DNA of 64,000 nucleotides from Bacillota bacterium. GTDB lineage: Bacteria > Bacillota > Limnochordia > Darwinibacteriales > JAAYFS01. Of the stretch, positions 1-9,053 are shown piece by piece. Position 1 is the stretch's first letter. Each line of letters starts with the position of its first letter. The DNA lies in the NCBI GenBank assembly GCA_012728115.1, contig JAAYFS010000023.1, forward strand, positions 1-64,000, read 5' to 3'. The position numbers and the translations under genes are program-made. The notes under the pieces are model-generated. The model made no database searches. It worked only from the letters and a program-made list of their open reading frames with translations, and was not told the origin of the DNA.

Positions 1-726
1 GGCATGGGGATAACAGGTACTGATGTTTCTAAACAAGCTTCTGATATGGTACTCACAGATGATAATTTTGCAACGATAGTTTCTGCCGTAAAAGAGGGTC
101 GAAGAATCTATGACAATATCCATAAAACAGTACGCTTTCTGCTGTCCTCTAATATTGGAGAAGTAATAGCAATTCTAGTTTCAACTATTGCAGGATGGCA
201 TCTCTTATCACCAGTCCATATCCTATGGATTAATCTGGTTACAGATACTTTTCCAGCCATCGCCTTGGGGTTAGAACCAGCCGAGCCAGATGTAATGGAA
301 AGAAAACCAGTAGATAAAAGGGATTCATTCTTAAAAGTAAAAGATTGGCGCAGAATGTTTGAAGTTGGTCTTGCGGAAGCTAGTTTGGCTCTACTCGCAT
401 ATCTAATCGGTGGAAAAGGTGTTAGTGGTACCACTATGGCGTTTTTTACTCTTTCCCTATCCCAATTATTTGCGGCCATTGGTTTCCAGAGCGAGCGCCA
501 CAGTATCTTAAAACTTAAGGCAGCTAATCACCCTGTCCTATGGGGAGCGATTTTAGTTTCAGCTCTGTTGCAATTCGTAGTGATGTTTGTACCTGCCCTG
601 AGAGGTCTTTTTGAACTAGCAATTCTTAATCCAACGCAATGGCTAACAGTTTTTGCTCTTTGTATCTCTATGTTAATTATTATTGAGCTGCAAAAACTCG
701 TTGCGCGATTACGTCTTAAAGAATAG
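1..726 (+). CDS. Cation-transporting P-type ATPase, C-terminal part (gene begins before the window)
   Basis: The first codons continue an open frame from outside the window, so only about the last 241 residues are present. The start carries the hinge motif of the P domain (MGITGTD, then DMVLTDDNF), after which the chain becomes the membrane bundle M5-M10. M5 has SSNIGEV and M6 has NLVTD followed by GLEPAEP; these match the Ca2+-site Glu of M5 and Asn/Thr/Asp of M6 in SERCA-type (type IIA) pumps. It is therefore most likely a calcium-exporting ATPase of the plasma membrane. A hairpin terminator follows. Family is certain; the transported ion is inferred from motifs. Confidence 0.93.
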   Translation, partial: GMGITGTDVSKQASDMVLTDDNFATIVSAVKEGRRIYDNIHKTVRFLLSSNIGEVIAILVSTIAGWHLLSPVHILWINLVTDTFPAIALGLEPAEPDVMERKPVDKRDSFLKVKDWRRMFEVGLAEASLALLAYLIGGKGVSGTTMAFFTLSLSQLFAAIGFQSERHSILKLKAANHPVLWGAILVSALLQFVVMFVPALRGLFELAILNPTQWLTVFALCISMLIIIELQKLVARLRLKE

Positions 727-749
727 ATATATGTAAATTAAGCAAAAAA

Positions 750-785
750 ACACCCATTAAGTTTTTTCGAAGGCTTAATGGGTGT
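750..785. terminator. Bidirectional intrinsic terminator
   Basis: A perfect 12-bp stem (ACACCCATTAAG at 750-761 with its complement at 774-785) has an A-run on the left and a T-run on the right. It lies between the convergent P-type ATPase and ABC transporter genes and can serve both. Confidence 0.9.
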
Positions 786-792
786 TTTGTTT

Positions 793-3012
793 CTAAACAG
801 CTTGCATTTTGGCCATTTCTTTTTGGGCCATCACAAGTTTGTAATACTCACCTTTTTGACGCAATAGTTCATCGTGAGTTCCTAATTCAACTATTCTTCC
901 ATGATCCAGCACAACTAATCGATCTGCATTAGCTAAAGTTGAGAGTCTGTGAGCGATGGCAATTGTGGTGCGATTTGCAGTTAGTCTTTGAAGTGCTTCT
1001 TGAATTTGTTTCTCGGTATGACTGTCAACTGAAGAGGTCGCTTCGTCGAGAATCAGCAATTTGGGATTATGAAGCACTGCACGAGCAATTGCAATTCTTT
1101 GTCTCTCTCCTCCTGACAACCTTTGACCTCTTTCGCCTACACGAGTATCGTAACCATCAGGGAACTTACAGATAAAGTCGTGAGCATTTGCGATCTTGGC
1201 CGCTTTTATTACTTCTTCAGGAGTAGCATCTGGTTTGGAATAAGAGATATTCTCCCAAATCGTTCCCGAGAATAGGAATGTATCCTGGAGAACTATACCT
1301 ACCTGTCCTCGCAAGTCTTCTTGGGCGATATCCTTGATATTATGTCCATCGATCAAGATCTCACCTTCATCAACATCATAAAAACGGTTTACTAGGTTAA
1401 TAAAGGTAGATTTTCCTGCTCCCGAATGACCAACTAATCCAATCATTTCTCCTGGTTTGATCTTGATATTGATATTCTTCAATACGGGTTCATGTTTAAA
1501 GTAACCAAAGGTTACATCGCGGAATTCAATTTCACCTTTAATATCCTTAAGTCGAATAGGATCAGGTCTATCTTTTACATCCGGTTCTTCATCGATAACC
1601 TCAAAGATTCGTTCAGTCGACGTCATAGCTTGGTTGAACCAACGTGGCACGTTTGTCATGTATTGCAACGGCCCATAGATCATTGAAGCATATGAGGAGA
1701 ATTGAAGCATTTCACCGACAAGCATCTCTTCTCCGAGGATCAATTTACCTCCAAAGTATAGAATCAAGAAATGTCCAGCGCCCATGATGAAACCAAGGGC
1801 AGAGAAAATAGTATTTAATTTTTTCTCATTATCTGCTGTAATATCGGTGTAGTCCTTGGTAGCTTCCGAAAAGCGTTGGATCTCTCGCTCTTCCCGTCCA
1901 AAAGCTTTAACAACTCTAATTCCAGATAAGATGTCTTGCAGTAAGGAATTCGCTTTATCTGAAAAGCGCCATTGTCTATGCCACATTTGTCTCATCTTTT
2001 GCCGTAGAGAATATGTCACATAGAAGACAAATGGAACAGGGACGAAAATTAAAGATGCTAGTTTGACATTCGATCTAAAGAGAATGATCGCAATTCCAAT
2101 AAAGATCAACACTTGATGGATAACTTCTGGCCCTTGACTTTGCAAGAAACCTTGAACTTGGTTCGTATCCCTAGAAACTCTGTTCATAAGCTCCCCAGTT
2201 TTACGCTGGTCAATAAAGCGCAACGAAAGCATCTGGATCTTCTCAAAAACAGTATTCCTTAAATCATAACCAAGGCGATTACTCAGTTTAACCATCATTC
2301 TTCCGCGAAGGATGGTGAGTAAGGTACTGACGAACGGCACAAGCGCCAAACCACCAATAACCATAAGAAACAGCTCTCGATCAGCATTGCGCGGATTCAA
2401 TAAATCGTCAACAAGAATACGATTGAGCTGTGGAACTAGGAGATTTAGGGCGGTAATTATCCAGAAAACAATCGATACCCCAAGAACCAGGGGCCAATGC
2501 GGCTTTAGCACCCCTAAAAGGCGTCTTAGTACCTTGAATTTATTCAAACATACAGGACAAACCTTAGAACCTCCGCTCAAAATCCTCCCGCACTTTGAAC
2601 ATACATTTTCATCTAAGTTTTCGATCGGTCTTATTTTTCGTTCCTCTAAAAAGCGAGTAATATAATTTGCTGCGGTTGCGTAGTGTGTCTGATGATCCAT
2701 TGCAAAGCGCGATATCGCTCTAGGTGTTCCGTCAATCCACACTACTAGCCTTCCGTTACCTACAAGGGTTTGTGCTTCAATTTTTTCGACCAAGCTTAAG
2801 GATATTTCTTCCTCAAATTCTTCCGTTTTCCCAGTTTGGTCTTTAAAAACCAATATACGTGAATCAGTAATAATCACTCGTCCTGTAACGAAATCACCTT
2901 CAGGATTAATTGTCGAAGGCAGATCAAAAAGCACTTGTTCGCCAGGATTAAGCTTATTACTCACTGCACCGCTTAACTGCGTATGCAATGTATCGTTTTC
3001 ATAACCACTCAT
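793..3012 (-). CDS. ABC exporter (half-transporter) with N-terminal PH-like and zinc-ribbon domains
   Basis: A half-size ABC exporter of about 739 residues. Residues 1-130 form a beta-rich module resembling bacterial PH/GRAM-like domains (GRVIITDSRILVF), followed by a zinc-ribbon pattern CSKCG...CPVC. A six-helix type 1 exporter membrane domain follows, then a complete nucleotide-binding domain: Walker A GHSGAGKS, Q-loop LQDTF, signature LSGGERQR, Walker B LLILDEATS and H-loop AHRLS. The ATG at 3012 is preferred because GGGGTGAG lies 7-8 nt upstream; an earlier in-frame ATG at 3045 has no Shine-Dalgarno. It is the last gene of a trio with DUF1854 and a paralogous exporter, suggesting a heterodimer. 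The substrate is unknown. Confidence 0.9.
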   Translation of the reverse strand: MSGYENDTLHTQLSGAVSNKLNPGEQVLFDLPSTINPEGDFVTGRVIITDSRILVFKDQTGKTEEFEEEISLSLVEKIEAQTLVGNGRLVVWIDGTPRAISRFAMDHQTHYATAANYITRFLEERKIRPIENLDENVCSKCGRILSGGSKVCPVCLNKFKVLRRLLGVLKPHWPLVLGVSIVFWIITALNLLVPQLNRILVDDLLNPRNADRELFLMVIGGLALVPFVSTLLTILRGRMMVKLSNRLGYDLRNTVFEKIQMLSLRFIDQRKTGELMNRVSRDTNQVQGFLQSQGPEVIHQVLIFIGIAIILFRSNVKLASLIFVPVPFVFYVTYSLRQKMRQMWHRQWRFSDKANSLLQDILSGIRVVKAFGREEREIQRFSEATKDYTDITADNEKKLNTIFSALGFIMGAGHFLILYFGGKLILGEEMLVGEMLQFSSYASMIYGPLQYMTNVPRWFNQAMTSTERIFEVIDEEPDVKDRPDPIRLKDIKGEIEFRDVTFGYFKHEPVLKNINIKIKPGEMIGLVGHSGAGKSTFINLVNRFYDVDEGEILIDGHNIKDIAQEDLRGQVGIVLQDTFLFSGTIWENISYSKPDATPEEVIKAAKIANAHDFICKFPDGYDTRVGERGQRLSGGERQRIAIARAVLHNPKLLILDEATSSVDSHTEKQIQEALQRLTANRTTIAIAHRLSTLANADRLVVLDHGRIVELGTHDELLRQKGEYYKLVMAQKEMAKMQAV

Positions 3013-3046
3013 TAATGTCTCACCCCATTTCGAACTAGTGTGCATC

Positions 3047-3604
3047 TTAGACTAAGGTTTCAATTAAGTGCTTACTCTTAGCATCGAGAACACGGATATC
3101 TGGTATTTCAAATCTGTTTCCTGTCATATCCGTAACCAAGAGGCGTGTTTCATTAACGAGCTGAAGACCTTGATCACGACTACGGGTTACAAACTTTTTA
3201 AAACCACGGTCAGTTTCTACATCCCAATAAATATAGCCAAACTCCTCTTTTACCGAAATCACCCGTTTAATGATCGGTGAGAAATATCTCCAATTCAATT
3301 CATGAAGGATGGCTTCTTTGGATGCTTTATTAAACTTATTGAGGTCAAAAATCATCCCGATTTCATCGCCATTTTCGTCACGAACGGAAATATATTTGTC
3401 CTTAAATCTAAATGGAAATGCTCGATATAAGTCAACCTTATTGTACTCTTTACCGTTGAGATTAAGAGTTAAGATCCCGCCTTCGTTTATCGAAAAAACC
3501 GCTTCATTAGGTTCAAGATACTTCACACTTTCGAATTCTGCAAAACTACTATTGTCACTTTGAAAAACCTTTTTTTGTTTTACTTCAGCTGCCTTTGAAC
3601 TCAT
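3047..3604 (-). CDS. DUF1854 family protein
   Basis: A soluble protein of 185 residues with no signal peptide or membrane segment. It matches DUF1854, a family found beside ABC exporters and, in some proteobacteria, annotated as cyanophycin-metabolism-associated. Visible family features are the N-terminal Tyr/Leu/Pro segment, VDLYRAFPF, DENGDEIGMI and the C-terminal TRLLVTDMTGNRFEIPD. It sits between two exporter genes (22 and about 35 nt gaps), so it is probably an accessory or regulatory subunit of that transporter. AGGGGAGGA lies before the ATG. No cyanophycin synthetase gene is visible here, so the cyanophycin link is unsupported locally. Confidence 0.85.
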   Translation of the reverse strand: MSSKAAEVKQKKVFQSDNSSFAEFESVKYLEPNEAVFSINEGGILTLNLNGKEYNKVDLYRAFPFRFKDKYISVRDENGDEIGMIFDLNKFNKASKEAILHELNWRYFSPIIKRVISVKEEFGYIYWDVETDRGFKKFVTRSRDQGLQLVNETRLLVTDMTGNRFEIPDIRVLDAKSKHLIETLV

Positions 3605-3626
3605 GATATTCCTCCCCTATCCTCAA

Positions 3627-5972
3627 TCAACCACCAACAGCTGAAAGTTTCATCGCTTCGCGTTGGGTGGTAAATAGTTTGTAATATACTCCCTTTTGCT
3701 TTAGCAGTTCGGCATGAGTTCCAACTTCAACGATTTTTCCTCTTTCGAAAACAAAGAGTCGATCGGCTCTTCTTAAAGTGGAAAGCCTGTGTGCGATTGC
3801 AAAAGTTGTTCTACCTTTAACCAATTTCTCGATCGCTTCTTGAATCAAGTATTCGGTATGTGTGTCAATAGAAGCAGTGGCTTCGTCAAGAATCAAGATT
3901 CGAGGATCATGCAATATCGCTCTAGCGATCGATAATCTCTGTCTTTCTCCTCCAGATAAATCCTGACCCTTTCTTCCGATAACGGTTTCGTAACCATCTG
4001 GAAGTTTAGTAATAAAATCGTGAGCGTTTGCGATTTTACATGCCATAATAATCTCTTCAGGGGTAGCATCTGGTTTCGCATACGCAATATTTTCCATAAC
4101 TGTACCATTGAACAAGAATGTGTCTTGTAACACCATTCCGATCTGTCCGTGTAAATCATCCTTGTGAATGTCTCTAATATCTACTCCATCGATAAAGATC
4201 GCGCCACTATCTACATCATACATACGCGAGATCAAATTAATGAGAGTAGACTTACCTGCGCCTGAATGACCGACCAACCCGATCATCTCACCAGGTTGAA
4301 CGGTAAAGTTGACATCGGTCAGTACAGGTTTACCATCCTGATAGGAAAACTCGACATTTCTGGCTTCGATCAGACCTTCGATTCTTTTTATCCGGACTGG
4401 ATTTTCTGGCTCTGGTAAATAGTCTTGAGAATCAATAATTTCAAACATTCTTTGAGCAGCATTCATACAGTTGGTCCATTCTTCGACCATATAAGTTAAC
4501 CATCTGATTGGTCCATAAAACATTCCTAGATACCCAGTAAACGAAACGATCGTACCCAGGGTCACATTGCCTTGGATAACATTCCAACCACCAACACCCC
4601 AAACAATTATGGATCCGACACTCATGAAATAGTACATGATTGGGAAAACAGTGTTGGAATAATTTCCTGCCTTAACTGAAATACCGTAAACATCTGTACT
4701 CTTTGCCTCAAATCTTCGGATCTCTTGGTCTTCTTTACCAAAGGCTTTTACCACGCGAACACCTGATAAAGAGTCGTTTACGACTGAGTTTAGCGAAGCA
4801 TTAGCACGCCATCTCTTAGAAAACATCTTCCATAGAATCGGCTGTAACTTTAGAACGATAAAAAGAATAATTGGTATTGGAATCAAAACAAGCAGTGTTA
4901 GTTTCCAATCTAAGTAAAACAGCATCACGCTAATCCCAATAAGAGTAAGCATATTGGTAAAGTAGAATGGAATAATGTCATGGAAAAAGTTTTGTAATGT
5001 TCGTGCATCAGCGGTTACCCTGTTCATCAATGCTCCAGTTTGTTGGTTGTTATAAAAACTGAGTGATAAACGTTGCATCGCCGAAAACACCATTGTCTGC
5101 AAATCATAGACAATTCTTGCAGTGATTACAGGATTAATTCTGGAATGTAAAATCCCAACTAAGCGTGAGAGCAACGAAGTAAAGAACAACAGAAATACAA
5201 TAAAACCGATCTGACCATAATAACGGCCACCCTCGGCTAGCACCTCGTCAAAAAATACTCTTCCCGATAGATAGCTAGGAAATAACCCAATTATAGTACT
5301 TAATGCCATCAACCCTAATTGCATGATAATTAAGCCTTTATAACGGGGTGTGAGTCCAACTACTCTCTTAAAAAGTGATTTTGAATCAAAGCACTTAGGA
5401 CAGATCGGGCGGTTCCTGTCTGGATACAAACGTCCACATTTTGGACAATGTGTCCTATCGTACTCTTGATTTTCGATCTCTTTAGTTTCTTTATTCTTAA
5501 GTAACGCATTTACAAGTCTAGCAAAGTTGTTAAAATCCTTAAACTGACTAGGAAGTGCTCGGGTTATTATTACATCTTTATCGTCTATTTTTGCGATTAA
5601 AACTATAGTGCCAACATGCATCTCTACCTTCAACGAATCGATAGAAGCGACTGGATACTTCGTAAGTAATTCTGCTTTTGGTGGACTATTTCTTAAATCA
5701 ATATCCTTAATTGTTTCAATAAGTAAACTCTTTTTTTCTCTCTCTTTTTGCTCTTTGGCAAAGCGCGCTAAAGTAGCTGGATCTTTTTCATCAAATCCAG
5801 TCTGACTTATTACATACAACCAAACATCATCCATGCAAACCCAAGTTCTTAAAAAGTCTCCAGATGTACCAAGATCGCTATATACTACGGCCTTTAGCGA
5901 ACCTAGAGTATCTGAGGAAGCTTTTAATACTTCTCGAACAAATTCTGGTACCGAAACGTCATGATTGGACAA
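3627..5972 (-). CDS. ABC exporter (half-transporter), partner of the downstream paralogue
   Basis: A half-size ABC exporter of about 781 residues with the same architecture as its neighbour at 793-3012. It has an N-terminal accessory domain of about 190 residues, a zinc ribbon CPKCG...CPKC, a type 1 exporter membrane domain and an intact NBD (GHSGAGKS, LQDTF, LSGGERQR, ILILDEATAS, AHRLS). Both NBDs of the pair look catalytically competent. The start is probably TTG at 5972, because GGGGAGG lies 8 nt upstream. The in-frame ATG at 6026 has no ribosome binding site and would add 18 residues. First gene of the ABC-DUF1854-ABC operon; substrate unknown. Confidence 0.9.
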   Translation of the reverse strand: MSNHDVSVPEFVREVLKASSDTLGSLKAVVYSDLGTSGDFLRTWVCMDDVWLYVISQTGFDEKDPATLARFAKEQKEREKKSLLIETIKDIDLRNSPPKAELLTKYPVASIDSLKVEMHVGTIVLIAKIDDKDVIITRALPSQFKDFNNFARLVNALLKNKETKEIENQEYDRTHCPKCGRLYPDRNRPICPKCFDSKSLFKRVVGLTPRYKGLIIMQLGLMALSTIIGLFPSYLSGRVFFDEVLAEGGRYYGQIGFIVFLLFFTSLLSRLVGILHSRINPVITARIVYDLQTMVFSAMQRLSLSFYNNQQTGALMNRVTADARTLQNFFHDIIPFYFTNMLTLIGISVMLFYLDWKLTLLVLIPIPIILFIVLKLQPILWKMFSKRWRANASLNSVVNDSLSGVRVVKAFGKEDQEIRRFEAKSTDVYGISVKAGNYSNTVFPIMYYFMSVGSIIVWGVGGWNVIQGNVTLGTIVSFTGYLGMFYGPIRWLTYMVEEWTNCMNAAQRMFEIIDSQDYLPEPENPVRIKRIEGLIEARNVEFSYQDGKPVLTDVNFTVQPGEMIGLVGHSGAGKSTLINLISRMYDVDSGAIFIDGVDIRDIHKDDLHGQIGMVLQDTFLFNGTVMENIAYAKPDATPEEIIMACKIANAHDFITKLPDGYETVIGRKGQDLSGGERQRLSIARAILHDPRILILDEATASIDTHTEYLIQEAIEKLVKGRTTFAIAHRLSTLRRADRLFVFERGKIVEVGTHAELLKQKGVYYKLFTTQREAMKLSAVGG

Positions 5973-6202
5973 ACAAATTACCTCCCCATCAAAAACAAAC
6001 GTGACCACTTTTTTTACAAAAAACAACGTTTATTACTAGAATTCCGAGCTAAAGCGGAAGATCATACTCCCCTTTCATTGATATAAAAAAATCTCCTGCG
6101 TCACTAATATTTCGTATTCAGAAGCTTTCTGGTTATATACTACATCCTCTAGGCGAACTAGTCAAGAAGAATTTCCTGGAACTTCGCAAAAGATTCCAGC
6201 TG

Positions 6203-8449
6203 TTAGCTGCCCAAAAGTGGCGAAATCTCATCAATATAGAAAAGATGAAGTTCATGAAGGGCACGGCTGCAAGCAGTATATAAAAGTTTTGAATCCTTCT
6301 TTTTATAAACTTTACTGCTGACGTTGGCAATAACTACAGCATCAAATTCTAAACCTTTTGCCAAATATACTGGCAGAATAGTCAATCCTGGTAACAATGG
6401 TTGTTCTTCATTTTCTAGTAAATTGATTCGACCGATCTCAGCCTGGTTTAATTCTTTAAGTGAGCTATGAAGGGTACGAGCTTCCTTAGCGGTCTTTGTG
6501 ACAATAGCGATCGATTCATAGTCCTTATTCTTAATTTCCATCAGACGGTCCCCTAATTTCCTGACCAATTCACCTTCGTCTTTTACTTTTGAAATCGTTG
6601 GTTCGGGACCACTGCGATCAATCGGTTCGACCAACATTTCATTTCCAAGTATTCTATTGCAAAACAAAAGAATCTGTTTGGTTGAACGATAACTCTTACT
6701 CAACCTGATTGTTTTACGTTTATTAGTAAGAAAGTGATCTTCAACTTTTTCTAATTCACCTTCCACAAAAGGATGGATCAATTGATTCGGATCGCCTAAA
6801 ATGGTAAATGTTGCCTTCGGGAAAAGCCTCTTAATAATCTCAAAATGAAACGTCGAATAATCTTGCGCTTCATCTACGATAACGTGTCGAATTGATTCTA
6901 CTACAGGAAAACCTTCTAACAATCCCTTAAGCAGAAGAATCGGAGCTACATCCTCATAACCAATCAATCCGAGTTTTAACGTCTTTTGTGAAGCTTCTTT
7001 TATGGACTGCAATTTATTAGTTTGCTCACCAAAAATTCTATTGAATAAAATTTCATCGTGAAATAGGTTGAAATAGATCGCGAAAACGTCAATTTTTAAC
7101 CATTTATTTATTTGCTCAAAGACTTGTTTGTATTCTTCTCTAATTTGAATAATCGCCTTACGCCTTATCTGCCAAGCCATTTCAGGATTCGCATTTTCTT
7201 GTTCGTATCTTCTAATAATCTTAGTTATTTCTGCCTTACGAAGTGGATCAAGAACATACTTAATTCTTCGAAGCATTTTTTGAATTCGAGCCACTGGCGG
7301 TAAATAGGCATAGGTTTGAGTAAAGAGGTTCTTTAGTTCATCTGCTGTAAATAAAGTGGTGCCACGGAAAGAAACATCCTGAAATTTAATCATTTCTGTT
7401 TCCACATAGTCTGCAAGTTCTTTGATCGCATTGAGAAACTGTGATGAGATCTTAAACCGAATGGTATCTATCCTTTCAGCCACGTCAGCACGTGATAAGA
7501 TGTATTCCATGTGATTTGCAAATGATTCCACGGGAATATCAATATTTAGGGTGTGGTCGACATATTCGGAAAAAGTGGTTTGAAGGATATTGCTTTCCCC
7601 TAATTCTGGTAACACGTTCGAAATATAGTCATTAAAAACTTTGTTAGGAGAAAAAATCACGATATCTGTTGATTTGATATTGTCTCGATGTCGATATAGC
7701 AAGTAGGCTGCTCGATGAAGTGCGATCGAGGTCTTGCCACTACCAGCAGGCCCGGTTACTAACAACAGATCATGTCCTTCATCACGGATCGCTTGGTTTT
7801 GCTCACGTTGAATGGTATTTACGATATGTCGCATTTTGTCGTCAGCTCTTTTACCAAGCATCTCTTGCAGCACATCATCATCGATCTTTAAGGAATTATC
7901 AAACATATATTTTAGTTCCTTATCCTCGATCTTAAACTGACGCTTTAATGTTATCTCGCCTCGTACATCTCCACCAGGACTGTGATATACTGCTTCCCCT
8001 AAACCATAATCATAAAACAGACTAGAAATCGGTGCTCTCCAGTCAAAAACTAAATGTTCCTTTGTTTTTGGATCAACCAATGAAACAAGCCCGATATACA
8101 CATTCAGTGTTTCATCCATTTCAGCATCGAAAAAATCTAACCGTCCAAAATAAGGACTGTTTTCGATCAGTTTCAACTTTCGATAGGTGTTTTGATGAAC
8201 GCCAAATGCTTGACCTTGACGATTAAGCTCATCCATCTGTTGAACAACGTCGAGTTGTTGGTTAAACCCGCTCATTGAACCAATATTATAATCCTCCCAT
8301 AATGAGCGCTTAATATCGATAAGTCTATCGCGTAGGGACTGCGTATTCTGGGTAGCAATCTCGAGTTGCTCAGCCACCACCCGATTAACTTTGTCAAGAC
8401 GCTGCTTTTCAAAAAATAAATCTTTTTCATAACTATCTTGCTTTACCAT
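6203..8449 (-). CDS. helD: HelD-like UvrD/Rep family helicase (RNA polymerase recycling factor)
   Basis: A protein of 748 residues with a long N-terminal coiled-coil arm (about 1-70), the FDWRAPISSLFYDY block near 135-148, Walker A GPAGSGKTS at about 233-241, motif II VDEAQDYS and late helicase motifs including KGLEFDAV. This layout is typical of Firmicutes HelD, an ATPase that prises stalled RNA polymerase off nucleic acid. The N-terminal coiled coil and the missing UvrD 1B/2B layout argue against a DNA-repair UvrD. The ATG at 8449 has only a weak ribosome binding site. It is a single gene with a 176-nt gap before the ABC operon. Confidence 0.9.
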   Translation of the reverse strand: MVKQDSYEKDLFFEKQRLDKVNRVVAEQLEIATQNTQSLRDRLIDIKRSLWEDYNIGSMSGFNQQLDVVQQMDELNRQGQAFGVHQNTYRKLKLIENSPYFGRLDFFDAEMDETLNVYIGLVSLVDPKTKEHLVFDWRAPISSLFYDYGLGEAVYHSPGGDVRGEITLKRQFKIEDKELKYMFDNSLKIDDDVLQEMLGKRADDKMRHIVNTIQREQNQAIRDEGHDLLLVTGPAGSGKTSIALHRAAYLLYRHRDNIKSTDIVIFSPNKVFNDYISNVLPELGESNILQTTFSEYVDHTLNIDIPVESFANHMEYILSRADVAERIDTIRFKISSQFLNAIKELADYVETEMIKFQDVSFRGTTLFTADELKNLFTQTYAYLPPVARIQKMLRRIKYVLDPLRKAEITKIIRRYEQENANPEMAWQIRRKAIIQIREEYKQVFEQINKWLKIDVFAIYFNLFHDEILFNRIFGEQTNKLQSIKEASQKTLKLGLIGYEDVAPILLLKGLLEGFPVVESIRHVIVDEAQDYSTFHFEIIKRLFPKATFTILGDPNQLIHPFVEGELEKVEDHFLTNKRKTIRLSKSYRSTKQILLFCNRILGNEMLVEPIDRSGPEPTISKVKDEGELVRKLGDRLMEIKNKDYESIAIVTKTAKEARTLHSSLKELNQAEIGRINLLENEEQPLLPGLTILPVYLAKGLEFDAVVIANVSSKVYKKKDSKLLYTACSRALHELHLFYIDEISPLLGS

Positions 8450-8661
8450 AGTGACTCTTTCGCTCCAGTTCTAAAATATTGTAAGACATTAAGTCCTTTC
8501 TTCCTCTAGAAGTTTACGCTTTCTATAAGCACTATAATTCCCATTATAAACCTTTATCTTACCGTTCGCGACTTCTATTCATTCCAGCTAGTCGGTACTA
8601 CAAATTTAGTAACAAGTGCTGATCACAAAAATATCTTTTAATAACTTGACATTCTAGTAAC

Positions 8662-8693
8662 AAAATAAAAACCCCTCCTGTTGTCTGGAGAGG
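8662..8693 (-). terminator. Intrinsic terminator of the candidate small RNA
   Basis: Read leftward, CCTCTCC (8693-8687) pairs with GGAGGGG (8678-8672) across an 8-nt loop, then comes a U-rich tail TTTTTATTTTG. No protein gene ends near it, so it appears to close the non-coding transcript. Confidence 0.8.
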
Positions 8694-8948
8694 ATAGCGT
8701 TAAAAAGTTATTAACTGCAATTTCAAACGCAAAAAGCGATAAGATCCCTATTTCAAACCAATAGAAAACACTATAAGAATCAATAGCAAAAGGAAATCAG
8801 CAGTTTTAATTACTATCCACTCACAAGAAATCGAAGATACGGAAATAAGTAAACACAAAAATTAGCCTTAAACCCGATGCATTAATTATGAGTGAATTAG
8901 TCGATGAACATTCGCCGCTGATACCTTTCCTTTCTAAAAATGTTTTCT
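8662..8948 (-). ncRNA. Candidate orphan small RNA of about 287 nt
   Basis: This fills most of a 604-nt gap between helD and metY. A consensus promoter (8955-8983) fires leftward into it and an intrinsic terminator (8662-8693) closes it. No open frame with a Shine-Dalgarno is present: the longest ATG/GTG/TTG stretches are about a dozen codons. Possible internal pairing includes the 7-bp CACTCA/TGAGTG helix and a short CGC-TTTTT-GCG hairpin. It does not show tmRNA, RNase P, SRP or T-box signatures, and is longer than usual 6S RNA. The rest of the gap (8450-8661 and 8984-9016) shows nothing else I can identify. Confidence 0.55.
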
Positions 8949-8954
8949 AATTTT

Positions 8955-8983
8955 ATTATAAGTAATACTAAAATTTTTGTCAA
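8955..8983 (-). promoter_or_regulatory. Perfect sigma-A consensus promoter for the candidate small RNA
   Basis: On the minus strand TTGACA (8983-8978) is followed by exactly 17 nt and TATAAT (8960-8955). Both hexamers and the spacing match the consensus exactly, the strongest promoter seen in the window. The predicted start is about A8948. Confidence 0.85.
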
Positions 8984-9016
8984 TTGAACTTCGTGTTAAA
9001 CGCCTTAAGGATAAAA

Positions 9017-9042
9017 GGCACTGGATCAGTTTCAGTGCCTTT
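9017..9042. terminator. Bidirectional terminator at the end of metY
   Basis: GGCACTG (9017-9023) and CAGTGCC (9033-9039) form a 7-bp stem flanked by A- and T-runs. It lies 15-40 nt past the metY stop codon. Confidence 0.8.
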
Positions 9043-9053
9043 TTAATCGTTAT

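Noticed and set aside
6027..6202. Short peptide MIFRFSSEF downstream of helD
   Set aside because: A purine-rich stretch precedes the ATG at too short a distance and the frame is only nine codons; no other support.
8700..8940. Tiny reading frames inside the non-coding unit
   Set aside because: Each is about a dozen codons or fewer, with no convincing ribosome binding site.
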